DNA of 64,000 nt from Ciona intestinalis (taxonomy: Eukaryota; Chordata; Ascidiacea; Phlebobranchia; Cionidae). The stretch is taken from positions 1,062,921-1,126,920 of the forward strand of contig NC_020172.2 of NCBI RefSeq assembly GCF_000224145.3, in the 5' to 3' direction. The position numbers and the translations under genes are program-made. Under the pieces are notes generated by a model, which saw nothing but the letters and a program-made list of their open reading frames with translations, did not search any database and was not told the origin of the DNA. Shown in pieces: positions 1-12,211 of the stretch. Position 1 is the first letter of the stretch, and the number at the start of each line of letters is the position of its first letter.

Positions 1-142
1 GAGTTTTAAACAATTAATAACGGTCCATGGAAGCCGTAAGGATACAGTTTTATAAATCTTTGAATGTTCTATGTTTGCTGTTAAATGGGACGAGTAAATA
101 GAGTTAAAAGTGTCCCATCTTCCCCCACCCTACTATACATAA
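1..142. repeat. MITE copy, cut by window edge
   Basis: This is the right part of the roughly 190-bp inverted-repeat element described in full at 521-710. It ends with the terminal motif CATCTTCCCCCACCCTACTA. The left half lies outside the window. Confidence 0.8.
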
Positions 143-223
143 AAAAAAAACAATTTAAAAAATATTTCTTAAACCCCAGTCTCTACATTTAATTGATTTA
201 AAAATAAACTTTCTCTTTGTTAC

Positions 224-1004
224 CAGTCTTAAATTGAGTGTATCTCCAGGGTAAACCATCCACGTTGGTCCACCAATAACTCCGTTGTAAGTTCTTCTCC
301 ATATCTTTAACCAGTCGAATCGGATTTCTGCCATTTCCACGCTCATAGTTATATCAAGTCTTCGGGCACGTGATTGGTAAAACGTAGGTTCATTGTAGAG
401 TTCGTCGACTGAAAGTTGAAACAGTTTTGTTTAACAATGAGTATAAAACATGATTTTCTCAAGTTTTTTAATTGTTTTTTTTTTCTGTAGACTCGAGTGG
501 TGTAAAATGGGACTAGTTATATAGTAGAGTGGGGGAAGATGGGACACGTTCTCGTTCCATTTTCTCGCCCCATTTGGTAGTAAATAGAGAACAAATTTAA
601 AACTATATCCTCACGACTCCCATAGACCGTTGTTAATTGTTTAAATCACGATCAGAATATGTTGGTATTTAGGGCTTAAGATGTCCCATCTTCCCCCGAC
701 CTACTATATAATTCTGTAAATATTCTTTGTTTATCACCAAAACCCACAAATGTACATACATGGTAACTCGTAAGCTGATACGAAGTGTATAAACATCCGT
801 GTTATAACGACTAAAGCAAGTTACATCCATAAAGGGTAATTTTTTACTCTATATCATAAAAACATCTATTATGTTACAGTTCTCACCTCTGAAACGACGA
901 CAAGGATTTGTATTAGAACATGGAAGCGACTGCTGTCCCAATGTTAAAGGAGCAATGAACAATATCACTGATACTAATTGATGCAGACTCGATAAAGGTA
1001 ACAT
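224..1004 (-). CDS. Multicopper oxidase paralogue, 5' exons only (partial)
   Basis: Two exons are visible: exon 1 at 887-1004, starting with ATG and encoding a signal peptide, and exon 2 at 224-408. Both have exactly the lengths (118 and 185 nt) and phases of exons 1 and 2 of the complete oxidase at 2974-9111, and differ from them by few substitutions (Ser to Pro in the signal peptide, NGAIGG to NGVIGG in exon 2). Both splice donors and the acceptor are intact and there is no stop, so nothing marks it as dead. Exon 3, with the first copper ligands, would lie left of the window. The intron holds a MITE at 521-710. It is best read as the downstream member of a tandem oxidase pair in the same orientation. 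Whether it is functional cannot be decided from two exons. Confidence 0.8.
521..710. repeat. MITE, complete copy with terminal inverted repeats
   Basis: This typical copy of the most abundant repeat in the window starts with TAGAGTGGGGGAAGATGGGA and ends with a near-complementary TCCCATCTTCCCCCGACCTA, giving inverted ends of about 30 bp. The centre carries conserved blocks such as CACGACTCCCATAGACCGTT. There is no ORF, so it is non-autonomous. The flanks are TA-rich, as expected for TA-targeting DNA transposons. A diverged subfamily has ends of the type CTGTGGGGTAAGATGG. Confidence 0.85.
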
Positions 1005-2973
1005 TGTATACATTTTCTGTAACAGATAAAATTATTTGTCAAAAATATCGTATATAAAAGAATTAATAGAATATAGCATACACAGTATGATTTCAGTTTC
1101 CCGGAATATTTGTTCCGCATTTTTTTATTAAAAACAACAGCGAAAATTTAGGTTTACACACGCAACTGTGATAAAATCTAAATACCACATTCGTAACCTA
1201 AAAACATTTTGTTCCCTCTGCATAATTTTGCAAGATACGCAAAGCTTATATAGTATTTCAATTTCTCTTTGTAATATATTATTAAAAATAAACCATTTGT
1301 GGCTATTTTCATTCAATTCACGATGTGATTCAGAGTAATTAATATTTTAAATGAATTTTATTTTGCGAAAGCTCGTCATTTAGAGTATATAGTTATATAT
1401 GTTGCATCGTATGTTATTTTAAAATGCCTTCAAATAGTTCGTGGGGGCGAGCTTCCCGCAATTTGCATGCAAACGAAAATTATTGCATTTTATTAGTTAC
1501 AACCAAAATGTCGTGTGCAGCAAATGACTTCCACCCGAAAGCGATTACTAATTTAGTAAAGATTTATGGCTATTTATTGAAACTAAAACGACTTGGGTAA
1601 TTTTAGACCCATTAATGCCTCGATAGAATATTCGAACAAAATTAGATTTTATTACTTAATTAGACAACACGTCACTAATGACTTAATAATAACGCTAATC
1701 ACATAACGTCATTTGTTACATAACATCATTTGCCCCATGACTCAAATGTAAATAAACTGCAGTGCAATATGCAAGCAAAAGGGAAATGCTCTCGGCGCGT
1801 TTTCGCATTTTTATCATGACATTAGTTGCAGCTATTACCCTTTTGACGTTCGGTAGTAATGTACATATAGCGTGCTTGGGTTTAACGTTCGTTCTCGCTA
1901 TAAGGCCAGTTTGGTATTACGCCTCATAGGCTGACTCAAACTCGCAAAATCCCTCGCTAAGTTACGTGGACCTCTGACCACTAGTTCAAAGCGAATTTTT
2001 GTCTTTAACGCAAAGTATTACACAAATTAAGTTATGACTGCCCAATTTTTATTGAAAATTTCTCGTAAACCCATAAACGTTAGAAGTAAAACTGGAAAAG
2101 CCTAAAAATGACAGATGTGAATTTAATTTCGGAACATTTATGTTTTGTAATTCGAGTTGTCTTAAAGAGTTTGTTTATTCAGCCAAAAATATTTGGCTTT
2201 TACGGAAATAAAATTAAAAATATGTAGGCTAACTGTCATATATAACTCCCTTAGCCAACACACGATCCCTATTCTATTTATTAGTGGCATAAAGTGCTGG
2301 GGTCATAGTGTTATATATCCTGTTTGTACGTAATGTTTTTCAGGTTAGTTTTCTATACGCCATGTAACTTGCTGGTGTGGTTTATGCCAGGTTGTCATTG
2401 CAAGTTAATTCGTATTTCTGCCATAAGAGTCCTAATGATATGTTGTGCTAATACAGTATAGTTAGAATTTTATGTTCCCAAATTCCATAAACGTAACATA
2501 CTGAAAAGCTCTGTTAGAAATGAATAATTTATTTAAAACGGATTTATTTATTCAAAACGTTTATTCAAAACACATTGCATTGCGTGTTTGCTCTTACAAA
2601 AACAATTTTCTCTGTGATAGTTAGAAAAGTGTGCTCCGTATAGCCAGTCAAATTATAGTACTTATATATGATTTGTTGATTTACAACGTTTGTGATAACA
2701 ACAGCGTTTGTGATTGGCAAAACGATATTTAAGTAACATTAATACAAAAATTTACTTCGCTATAATCAAACCAAAATCAAATCTTATTATTGAAAGACAC
2801 GAAAAGAATTCAATAAATTTTCATACAGGTTTTAAAATGACTTTTCTGAAACTTTGCAAAAACGTGCATCCATGTCCAACTATAGAGACTATGACGGATT
2901 TGGCAAGCTTTGCACGAGTGAAAACTGACTGCATGTCAAGTCATAACATATTTTTACAAGTGTATTGTTCTTT
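1005..2973. other. Intergenic spacer between the two oxidase copies
   Basis: AT-rich and without an ORF that resembles a protein. It serves as 5' flank of the left oxidase and 3' flank of the complete one. A minus-strand AATAAA signal lies near 2541, about 430 bp after the stop of the complete gene, and could be its poly(A) signal. I see no RNA gene here. Confidence 0.6.
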
Positions 2974-5900
2974 TTACCCTGACAGAGACTGTCTGTACAA
3001 GTCGTGGTAAATGTTGGGATTTCTAAAATAATCGGCAAGATTTGTTGGATAATTGGTGAGCAGCCATGTAGCGAACGCCAAAAAGTCTAAAGGTTGCTGC
3101 GTGGCTGTTGTTGTTGGTGTTGTTGTTGTTGTTGTTGTTGTTGTAGACTCAGTGGTCGTCGTCGTCGGCTCAGTCGTTGTGCTGGCTATAGTAGAAGGTG
3201 GTGGCAGATTCGGTACACCAGGATACCAGTCGCCAGGGTGACATGTCCCAGGGTACACGTTGTTACTTGGCACCCTTGCTCCAGCTGTGGACGATCCTGT
3301 AGAAAATGCTTGTTATAGAAAATATAGGTCCGGGTGTAAAAACACCTGCAGTAATATAATATCGAAGTAAAATATTTTTATAATTTTAGGTCCACATGTC
3401 TGCTTTGTTTTGTTGGGCCTAAGGGGTACTTTTCATTGAAATAAAGACTGAGACATTGCATCACTTTTTCTTACCTGCAGGCACGATTTCAGCATTGAGG
3501 AGCATTCCTTGATCAGAATGTACAGTGTTATGACAATGCACTAGAACTCGACCCGTGTAATCAGTAGGTATAAATCGAATCTGGTTGGTTACAAAAAATG
3601 TGTTATTAATAATGTATTTAAATTTAAGTATGCTTCTGTGTTAAAAAAGCCTTCGCTGTTTTATTGTTATCTACTATTTAAAGAAACCTATATAAGTGTA
3701 ATTAGATATTATATTAGAGTGGGGAAGATGGGACACTTTTTTTATTATATATCCTTGCACATTTGGTAGTAAACAATGGAAACTCAAATAATTATAAGAC
3801 GGTAATCTCACGACTTCCATAGACAGTTGTGAATTGTTTAAAACATCATTAAGATATTTTGATATTATGTGATAAAGGTTTCCCATGTTCCCCCATCCTA
3901 CGATATATATATTTTAACGACTATTCTTTAAAAAAAATATCAATACAAAAGTGCGGCTGCTAAATCTAAAAAACTCCACTCTTACCGTAACATTAGACAG
4001 AGGTGGAATTGGTATCGTATCCCGGTATTCCCCGATTTCAGCGTAACCGAGAAAACCTGGTCCAGTGTAGTAACGCGTGTCGTGGCCAAGCATGTTCAAT
4101 ACAGAAGAGAGGTTAGCTCTGGCCGGAGTTTGACCTAAAAGGTATTGATAATTTTTACAACCAATAACAGCGTCTTGATATTGATGCAAATTTTAGTTCT
4201 CAAATATTATTTTCTGACAGTTATTTATCGTGGGTGGGGGAAAGATGGGACACCTTTTTATTCTATTTTCTTTGCTCATTTGGGAGTAAACAAAGATCAT
4301 TCTAAGAATTATAAAACCGTATCCTCACGACGCTCACCGTTGCTAACTGTTTAAACCACGATCAGGATATTTGGATATAATGTGCTAAAAGTGTCCCATT
4401 TTCCCCCACCATATACTATATGTGCTTCAGTAATTCTAAGTTGAGGTTTAAAAAGAGTTTCTGTTGAGATAAATGTAATAACTAATGTTATATACCTTCA
4501 AGCATGAAGCCATCGTATTGGTATTCACAATAGTCGCCGTTTTGGTCCACAAATCTTTCAACTGGCTCCGGTGGGGGCGGGCCAGTTTGATTCTGTGGCA
4601 TTCCACCTGGCCCGTCATCTGGTGGGGCGAAAAAAGCTGGGTTGTATATGATTGGGCCGTCGTACTTGTTGTAGCTGATCACCTGAAAGATTATGTTTAA
4701 TTGTAGATTGTGTATAAAGTAGTATATGAATGAAGGAACGTAAATAATTTGCCTTGCGTGGCGTGAAAATGACTATCGTTATAACAAGGGAGTTCTGTTT
4801 CATACATCTTGTGCCCACTTTAGAGTTACCACTTATGTAACTGTGTGGGTTTGGTTTTTTGAGTTACAAGCCTATTACCTGGAAATGGTTAACGTGGATA
4901 TGCATCGGGTGAAGTAGAAACGGGTTTGGATTTACGAAAGTCCATTCCTGTAGTCGTCCCAACTGCATTTTGTGTCTGTAAGAGCAAAAATAAGTTTAAA
5001 GCTCTGCCCACAGATATTAGCAGGCAGTTATATATATATATATGCGCTATTATACACGGTATGAACTAGTTACTAAATGAATTGGAGTAATAGCAATGAA
5101 CATTAAAAATTCTGTCCCAATAAAAAATGTGGAGTTACAGTTGCACAAGAAATGTAGCATTTAAATACCTTATTCTTATAGAAGGATCGGCAGGGAACTG
5201 TTCTCGGTTCAAACCGTCACGTGTTCCCATCTCTACCACGAATTGGTCTCTCTCCCTGTCACCCACGTATCTTAGATCTGGCATGTATTGTGGACGTGGT
5301 GGGAGGGTAAGAGGGAAGTCTAATGGAAAAGCAACGCTTCCCCCATATACTTGCACTGTTGCTAAAACGCCACTGAATCTGTCAAACTGCCCCATCGTCG
5401 GGTTGTTCAACGGTTTCACCGTGGATACGATCTAAAAACACAATTTTTGGTAAAATTACTTCATTTTTATTTTCATAGTACTGGAGGTAAGGTGAATTCC
5501 TTCAGCAGATAATTTTTCTAGATTATATTTTAAACCTTTAACAACGCTCTTTTAGCGTCGTTAGGTTAGGCTATATGATACTGTAAATATTCTTTGTTTA
5601 CAACCAAATGGGACAATAAAAAAGGAGTGTGTCCCATCATACCCCATAATTACGTCCCCTTCGATACGTTCACCCTACACACTTACTTGGTAAACGCCTT
5701 GATAATCACATCTTAACAACCAGTCTACTCGGCCGCCTGGCAAAACTAGGGATTGACCGGTTCTGGACACTCTGTTTGAATACAATATAAATTACTGTGG
5801 GGTAAGATGGATACCGTAAGTACAAAATATTCCATATTTCATAACCGTGTTTTAAAAATTAACTAAGTTCTTGAGACGTTAGGATACGGCTGTGTAATTG

Positions 5901-8900
5901 TAAAGATTCATTTTATACTACCAACTGGGACGATAAAAGAGATAGAAAACGTGTACTATCTTGCCCCAATCTATCAAAAACGCCAATGCATTTAAAAGCA
6001 GCAGAGAAAAAAACAATAAGTTGTATTCATAAACGAAACGTTCCGATGTGTATCGCATATTCATGTATTTCTTATACCTTGGCGATGGTAGATATACTCC
6101 ATCCAATGCAATCTCTCTCCATTCGCATTTTCTTCCATTTGAAAGCGAAATGACCTCTAATTCCAGAGCGTGTGCTCCCCCGGCGTTAGCGAATCTTTTA
6201 ATTGAATCAAATGTTAACAAATTTAAAATTATAAGTTTTAATTGTAAAGTTTCGGTTTGTATTCGACGTATGTTTACGTTTTTACGGGATAAATTTGCTT
6301 ACCGTAGGCGTTTCATTTGACCCGCACGAAAGTACATCCTTGGTTTTAATTGACCGTTTACGGTAAAGTAGTTTACTTCGTTCGTGGTGTTAAATAACCA
6401 TTGTGCAAGGTTGCCATCAGCTCCAGGTACTGCGTACTGTTCGTTTCTGTAAATTTATAAACAATTTTAACTCATGTTGTAGTTATACGGTAAAAGCATG
6501 ACTGGTGATTTGTAACCCAGACCTTCTCTCTGCTACAACCAGTCGTGTTATATTGTACTGTGGGGCAAGTTAGATACCAATATAGCACATAAAATTCCAT
6601 CATATTTCCTAAACGGGATTTTGATAATTAACAATGGCCTGTTGTAGAGCCCTAAGAAAACTGTTATAACATTGTATAAATATTCTTTGTTTACTACCAA
6701 CCAGGACAGTAAAAGAGAATGAAAACACGGACCATCTTTTCCCAATATACAATATAAACTCATTTAATGATTTTTTTACTTAAGTATAGCGTTTTTTTAC
6801 GAGGGGTGATAACTTTACCTGAACAGTGGGTCGTCTTGAATTTGTTCCTGAATTTCACCGAAAATATTCGGAAGTGCGTTCTCATTGTATTGTAATGTCG
6901 GTTGTATCAGCATTTGCATATCATGGTTGCAATTTAACGGGCAGGACACCATACGTAGTTCGTAAGGTGTATCAAAATGATAAGGGTTGTCTTGAATGAT
7001 AATCAGACCAGCCATTCCGCCAGATACCTGTCGCCAAGAATAGGACCAGGTTAAAATTGTGAGTATTTTTCCGGATCTTTTGGTATAGTAGGGTGGGGAA
7101 AGGTAGAACACCTTTAGCACATAATATCCAAATATCCTGATTGTATTTTAAACAATTAACAACGGTCTGTGGGAGTCGTGAGCATACGGTTTAATATTTT
7201 TTTGAATGTTCTTTGTTTACTACCAAATGGGACAAGAAAATAGAATAAAAAGGTGCCCCACCCCCTCAATACGTATATACAACATAAGTTAAAATATAGA
7301 TGTACCTGGAAGTTTCCAGAGCCATGGAAATGGGGGTGGTACCAGTATGTACCAGCAGGGTGGTGTTCTGGTATATTGAACTGGTATTGCTGTACGGCTC
7401 CTGGTTCTACCGTCAAAAACACGTTGTCTGAAATTCCCTGAAAGTTGTTTCAACTTAAATTTACATACCTCGTATATAGGCTATACACATGTAATAATAA
7501 TTACACCCGTATTTGTGAAAATATAATACCTCTTTACCGCTGCTTTTTGTGATGAAAAAAGTTTCGCTAACACTGAGGTATAGGTATATAGTAGTGTAGG
7601 GGAAGATGGAACACACTTAGCACCTAATATCCAAATATCCTGATCATGTTTTAAACAATTAACAAAGGTCTATGAGAGTCGTTGGGATAAGGTTTAATAA
7701 TTCTTTGAATGTTTTTTGTTTACCACCAAATTGGACGAGGAAATAGAATGAAAACGTGTCCCATCTTCCTCCACCCTACTATACACAAATAAATATATAT
7801 GCTTAACGTTCCTGTTTACCTCAGGTGATATATGCAATCCGTGAACGTGGATATTCGTTGTGTTTGGCTTATGATAAGTATTTGGTCCCGTGTCATTTAC
7901 TGGGTTCGGCCCGAGCTTGTTTTCCTGTTAATACACTAGCTTAGTAAGTAACTCTATTTTGTATGTTATTTTAAACTTTAGAATCTAAAGCAAGATAATG
8001 TAACTATTATTGGCATACAGTTATCTGTATTTAGCAGGTAAAAGTATGAAAACAGAGAATGCGTTGTGGCATCGCAATAGTCGTTATAACACGGGTGTTT
8101 TGTTTCATAGTGCTCGTGCGAGCTTACTAGTCATACCAGGCCTATAACTTCGTAGATTTTTTTTACTATGTTAAACATGACTCATCGTATGCAGTGTCAA
8201 AACTTTAAAAACATCGTTTCTGCAAAAAATATAGCCATAGCGAAATAAAGCTGGTTTGGACAATATTGCTTTTCCTCTTTACCAGTCTTAAATTGAGTGT
8301 ATCTCCAGGGTAAACCATCCACGTTGGTCCACCAATAGCTCCGTTGTAAGTTCTTCTCCATATCTTTAACCAGTCAAATCGGATTTCTGCCATTTCCACG
8401 CTCATAGTTATGTCAAGTCTTCGGGCACGTGATTGGTAAAACGTAGGTTCATTGTAGAGTTCGTCGACTGAAAATTGAATATTTTTTTATGACTGGTATG
8501 GGATTTTGTAACGTTTAAATATCTAAATCGTTTTCGCCTACAGCAGTTCTAATATATATATAATATTTAATTAGGGTTTTAACGGTTAAAATTGTTCTTT
8601 AGTTAGAGTCGTGAGGGTACGGTTGTATAATTTCGTAAATATTCTTCCTTAACCAATTAACCCCAACATTTTTGTCACTGCATAGGCTAAACTGCCAAGT
8701 ATTAGTTTCTACATGCCAATAATAAAGTCACATAATACATGGTAACACGTAAGCGCACACGTAAGCGAATAAAAAATACATTTTTTATCCACCGAACATG
8801 TAGGCACGGCGGCGGGACTATACACAACCATGGTTTATATTTGTTTTGGGCAATAAAAAAACACTTTGCGGTATAACTCTCACGCACCCATGTGCCACGT

Positions 8901-9111
8901 TGTATGACTTACTCCAAAGCCACATATATACAATTTATATGGCTTTGACTTATTTTATATAGAATACAGCAATCGTTAAAATCGAAATCTTACCTCTGAA
9001 ACGACGACAAGGATTTGTATTAGAACATGGAAGCGACTGCTGTCCCAATGTTAAAGAAGCAATGAACAATATCACTGATACTAATTGATGCAGACTCGAT
9101 AAAGGTAACAT
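2974..9111 (-). CDS. Secreted laccase-like multicopper oxidase
   Basis: Oxidises phenol-type substrates and reduces O2 to water at a four-copper centre (family knowledge). Exons (high to low): 9111-8994, 8467-8283, 7924-7820, 7437-7306, 7027-6819, 6446-6303, 6194-6078, 5771-5687, 5431-5169, 4975-4879, 4682-4496, 4134-3986, 3580-3475, 3296-2974. The sum is 2220 nt, 739 aa. All four copper motifs are present: NIHVHGLH near residue 127, GTYWYHPHFHG near 165-175, HPMHIHVNHFQ in exon 10, and HCHNTVHSDQGM in exon 13, where the final Met is the usual axial position of the type-1 copper. The start gives a clear signal peptide (LPLSSLHQLVSVILFIASL). The last exon encodes a Pro/Thr-rich tail with runs of Thr, likely O-glycosylated. 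Several introns hold MITEs. The substrate is unknown; matrix or tunic cross-linking and iron or phenol oxidation are all possible. Confidence 0.93.
3105..3143. repeat. Trinucleotide (GTT)n run encoding poly-Thr
   Basis: A nearly pure GTT/GTC microsatellite lies inside the last oxidase exon. Read on the minus strand it encodes the poly-Thr part of the C-terminal tail, so the tail length is expected to vary between alleles. Confidence 0.85.
3712..3908. repeat. MITE copy in oxidase intron 12
   Basis: Begins AGAGTGGGGAAGATGGGAC and ends with CCCATGTTCCCCCATCCTAC; full length. Confidence 0.85.
4229..4420. repeat. MITE copy in oxidase intron 11
   Basis: Ends are GGTGGGGGAAAGATGGGACA and TCCCATTTTCCCCCACCATA; full length. 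Confidence 0.85.
5795..5970. repeat. MITE copy, diverged subfamily, in oxidase intron 7
   Basis: Left end TGTGGGGTAAGATGGATACC and right end ATCTTGCCCCAAT. It lies within about 25 bp of the exon 8 acceptor. A further diverged fragment lies at about 5530-5652. Confidence 0.7.
6552..6750. repeat. MITE copy, diverged subfamily, in oxidase intron 5
   Basis: Left end TACTGTGGGGCAAGTTAGAT and right end CCATCTTTTCCCAATATA. Confidence 0.7.
7084..7270. repeat. MITE copy in oxidase intron 4
   Basis: Left end TATAGTAGGGTGGGGAAAGG; right end GGTGCCCCACCCCCTCAATA. It fills most of this intron. Confidence 0.8.
7587..7784. repeat. MITE copy in oxidase intron 3
   Basis: Left end TAGTAGTGTAGGGGAAGATG; right end CCATCTTCCTCCACCCTACT. 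Inverted ends are well preserved. Confidence 0.85.
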
Positions 9112-9980
9112 GGTGTATATTTTCTTTAAAACTATATCAAAGAAAAAATCAATTATGCACAAAATATTTTTGGTTTTTACCTTCAAATTGTATTTAATTT
9201 TAATTGTTTTTTAATATACTTTAAATAAAAAAGAATATTTTTCAATATACTTTAATTAAAATACTAAACAGAGAAAAATCAATCGTTTTAGGTCTGATCC
9301 CAAAACCAAACTTTTCAGGTCTGTGTATTTTTCAAGGCGTCCCATCCTTATATAACTTTAAGACAGTTATTTTCGTATTATCATGTTCCATAACGATTGC
9401 ACCATCTTCGTAAAGAATGCTAAATTTAAAGCAGTAGCGAATGAGACATAAGTCACGTCGATATGTTCGTCGGCTAAGCGGATAATTTATGCTTCTAAAC
9501 ATTAGCGACTTCAAAATGTTACTGGGGAATTTCATCAACTCGTCATTAAAATTGCTTGCGCGATAAGATTGCTCAAAACGGTCGTCGTGCACATGTAAGG
9601 TTATAGTCATAAAACGCCCGTTCAAACTCGTCACTTTTGAAACAAAAGCGGTAAATTGCTTTTAATTAGGCACTTTTAAGTTTGTAATACAAATATTTTT
9701 TTTACAAAACGTGCGGTTTATATAAACAAAACATGTGTTCATGTGTTTAGTAATTGCCTAATTTACATTTATTGCCTATAAATGCTCTATTAATTGTTTC
9801 AATGTATATATTATTACGCTAAATATTTGCAGGGTATTTTAAAGTGCCTGGATGGCTGATGTAACCATAATTAAGCAAGTGTACATAAATATATATTTTT
9901 TCTAGATATGCACTTACTTATGGTTACATCATAATTTTAATTTAAAGTGTAGTTATTATTTAACTACTACAAAGAGTAGA

Positions 9981-10175
9981 TATAGTAGGGTAGGGAAGAT
10001 GGGGCACTTTTGGTACATAATGTCCAAATGAAATGATCGTGTTTTAAACAATAAACAACGGTCTATGGAGTCGTTAGGATATAGTTTGATAATTCGTTGA
10101 ATGTTCTATGTTTGCTACTAAGTGGGGCGAGAAAATAGAGTTAAAAGGTGTCCCGCCTTCTCCCACCCTACTGTG
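9981..10175. repeat. MITE copy upstream of GPD1
   Basis: Left end TATAGTAGGGTAGGGAAGAT; right end CCGCCTTCTCCCACCCTACT. Full length. Confidence 0.85.
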
Positions 10176-12163
10176 TATAATATGTGAAGATACATAAGGC
10201 GCTAAATATGAATATACATAAGGCGCCATTTCCGCTGTAAACCTTCTGTATTTAAATATTGCGTGTCATGTTTTAGCCTAATTTGCATTTAACGACTCCC
10301 ACAATGTATATTAGGTTGAAAGAGCACCGAGATGGTGAACAGGAAACTTGCGTATATCTGATTGTACAGTAATAAAAATTGACTCATAATCGTTAACAAG
10401 TTACGCGTAATTACCGCACAGAAAAAATCCGCAAATTTGGTCAGTTATTCTTCTTTCGTCAAATGACTAGAAACTATAACGGTCCAGCATATTTTTAATT
10501 TTCGTCAATGCATCGTCGATAAAACATGAAGGTTCTGCACCATTTATATCACGCGTCACTAATGTGTTGGTCATAACCATGACGTCATACCTCGGTTTAA
10601 ATTTTGGGCATTTGACGGGTAAGAATAACTAAGTGCAAGCGAAACTTTTTTCGAATTTATGTGGTTTCCAGCTTAGTTTGCGAGCGCTGCACGTGGTTTC
10701 GGACACGTTCCAGTCTATTTTAAATTCTTTGTTTATTTATTAAAATTATTAATAGAATGAAAGGGAGGCATTAAAAAGGCAATTCGGTAATGCATTTAGA
10801 ATTTAGATCATTATCGACGATATTTTGGGATAATATGCTTTTAAATAGACGGGATCTGAATAAATATTTAGTTAAACAAGCGCGCTTTTCCGGATCTTGT
10901 TATAAATATTACATAAACTTGAGAGATCGCGTGATGGTGAAATCACATAAAAATGCTTTGTTCATTTGTTTATTGTGGGCGTCTGGGCGACGAATACGTT
11001 AAAACACAACGAACCGATTTAACCAAGACGCCACGTAGCGGTGTTTTGTTCAATAATAACTTGCAAGTAGAGTTCTATCATGGTATACTGAAGTGACTTC
11101 AGTATACTATGGTTCTATAGATATCTGACTTAAGGAGTCTATGCATCGTACATATTTATACGAACGGATTTAACATAGCCGCATAGTGGGAATGAAAAGA
11201 AGCAAAATTTATTTCATTTCATATTGGATACACTTCTACACGCACCAAATACACCCATCCAATAATACCTTATTAAAGGTTTTTTTAAATGCGAGCGGAT
11301 CTGTGGGTTTATGGATACATCGGCAATCCTAAAGCACTTGATGACATATCAAATATACGTGATGTTACGTGTCTATATACGTAGCGTCAAGCCACACTCT
11401 GTGTTTTAATCGGAGAATTGTCAGATTCTGCAGCAGGTTGCTCTAACCTTGATTGATTAAAAATATACATATTGGAATTTAACCGTAATTTAGAATTTCA
11501 GATAAACCACAATGAATTTCTCACACTTGCAGGAAAATGCTGGTTATGTTATACAATGGGGACTTTTGAGTTCAAACTGTTAAAAATATATACCAATTCT
11601 GCGTGAACATTAAAAGAATGCGGATTTGGATAGTTACTTTAATGAATTTTACAGGTGGCGTGGCTGAAAAGAAACCTAACTGCACGCTTGTGTGTGTGCA
11701 AGTCGTAAGCTGGAAAGTGTGTGCTGTTGCAAAATCTTCGATTGCCTTTTTCGTGAGATGACGATGCTGCAGTTCAGCAATGAAGCGTAGCAACAGCTCA
11801 GTCGCGTGGTATTTTCAAACTGTTCGTTTAAAAAGGTTTTGCCGCATTTGAAAATCGGTATGCGTATAGTGACCGATCAGTGCTTGTTGGGTGACCGGTA
11901 CAGTACTGACAAATAGATTATCACTTGACGTAATGCTAAGATTAGCGAAAGTCACCTTGACAATGTCGTATATAATATGTGTGCTTTGCGTAGGTAGGTA
12001 GACAGACCGGTTCGATTAGACTTTGGCCTTTTTATGTGTGTGGTCTTAGTAAACATAAAATGCGAAATGGATTGAAATAAGTAATATAAAACGGTTAGAT
12101 TTACAAACTATACCTCTTAGAACTTAGGTTATTACACCATAGAAAGGCGTAGGATTTAATCGG

Positions 12164-12178
12164 TTGATTTTCTTGCAG
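12164..12178 (+). other. Candidate unpaired splice acceptor before GPD1 start
   Basis: TTGATTTTCTTGCAG is a strong 3' splice site 33 bp upstream of the GPD1 ATG. It could receive a 5' UTR exon, or a spliced leader, since ascidians are known to trans-splice many mRNAs. The sequence alone cannot separate the two. Confidence 0.45.
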
Positions 12179-12211
12179 CTGGTCATAGTTTTTGGTGCTA
12201 AAATTAATTTT

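Larger units (their letters stand above)
9112..12211. other. Divergent intergenic region between oxidase and GPD1
   Basis: The oxidase starts leftward at 9111 and GPD1 starts rightward at 12212, so this spacer should hold both promoters. I see a full MITE at 9981-10175 but no convincing TATA box or RNA gene. An uninterrupted 100-codon frame on the minus strand (9332-9634) has no recognisable features and is not called. Confidence 0.55.

Noticed and set aside
3053..3318. Plus-strand frames rich in Val or Cys
   Set aside because: Shadows of the minus-strand poly-Thr (GTT)n segment of the oxidase.
9332..9634. 100-codon minus-strand frame upstream of the oxidase
   Set aside because: No signal peptide, domain or splice context; no second copy next to the paralogous oxidase. 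Left uncalled.
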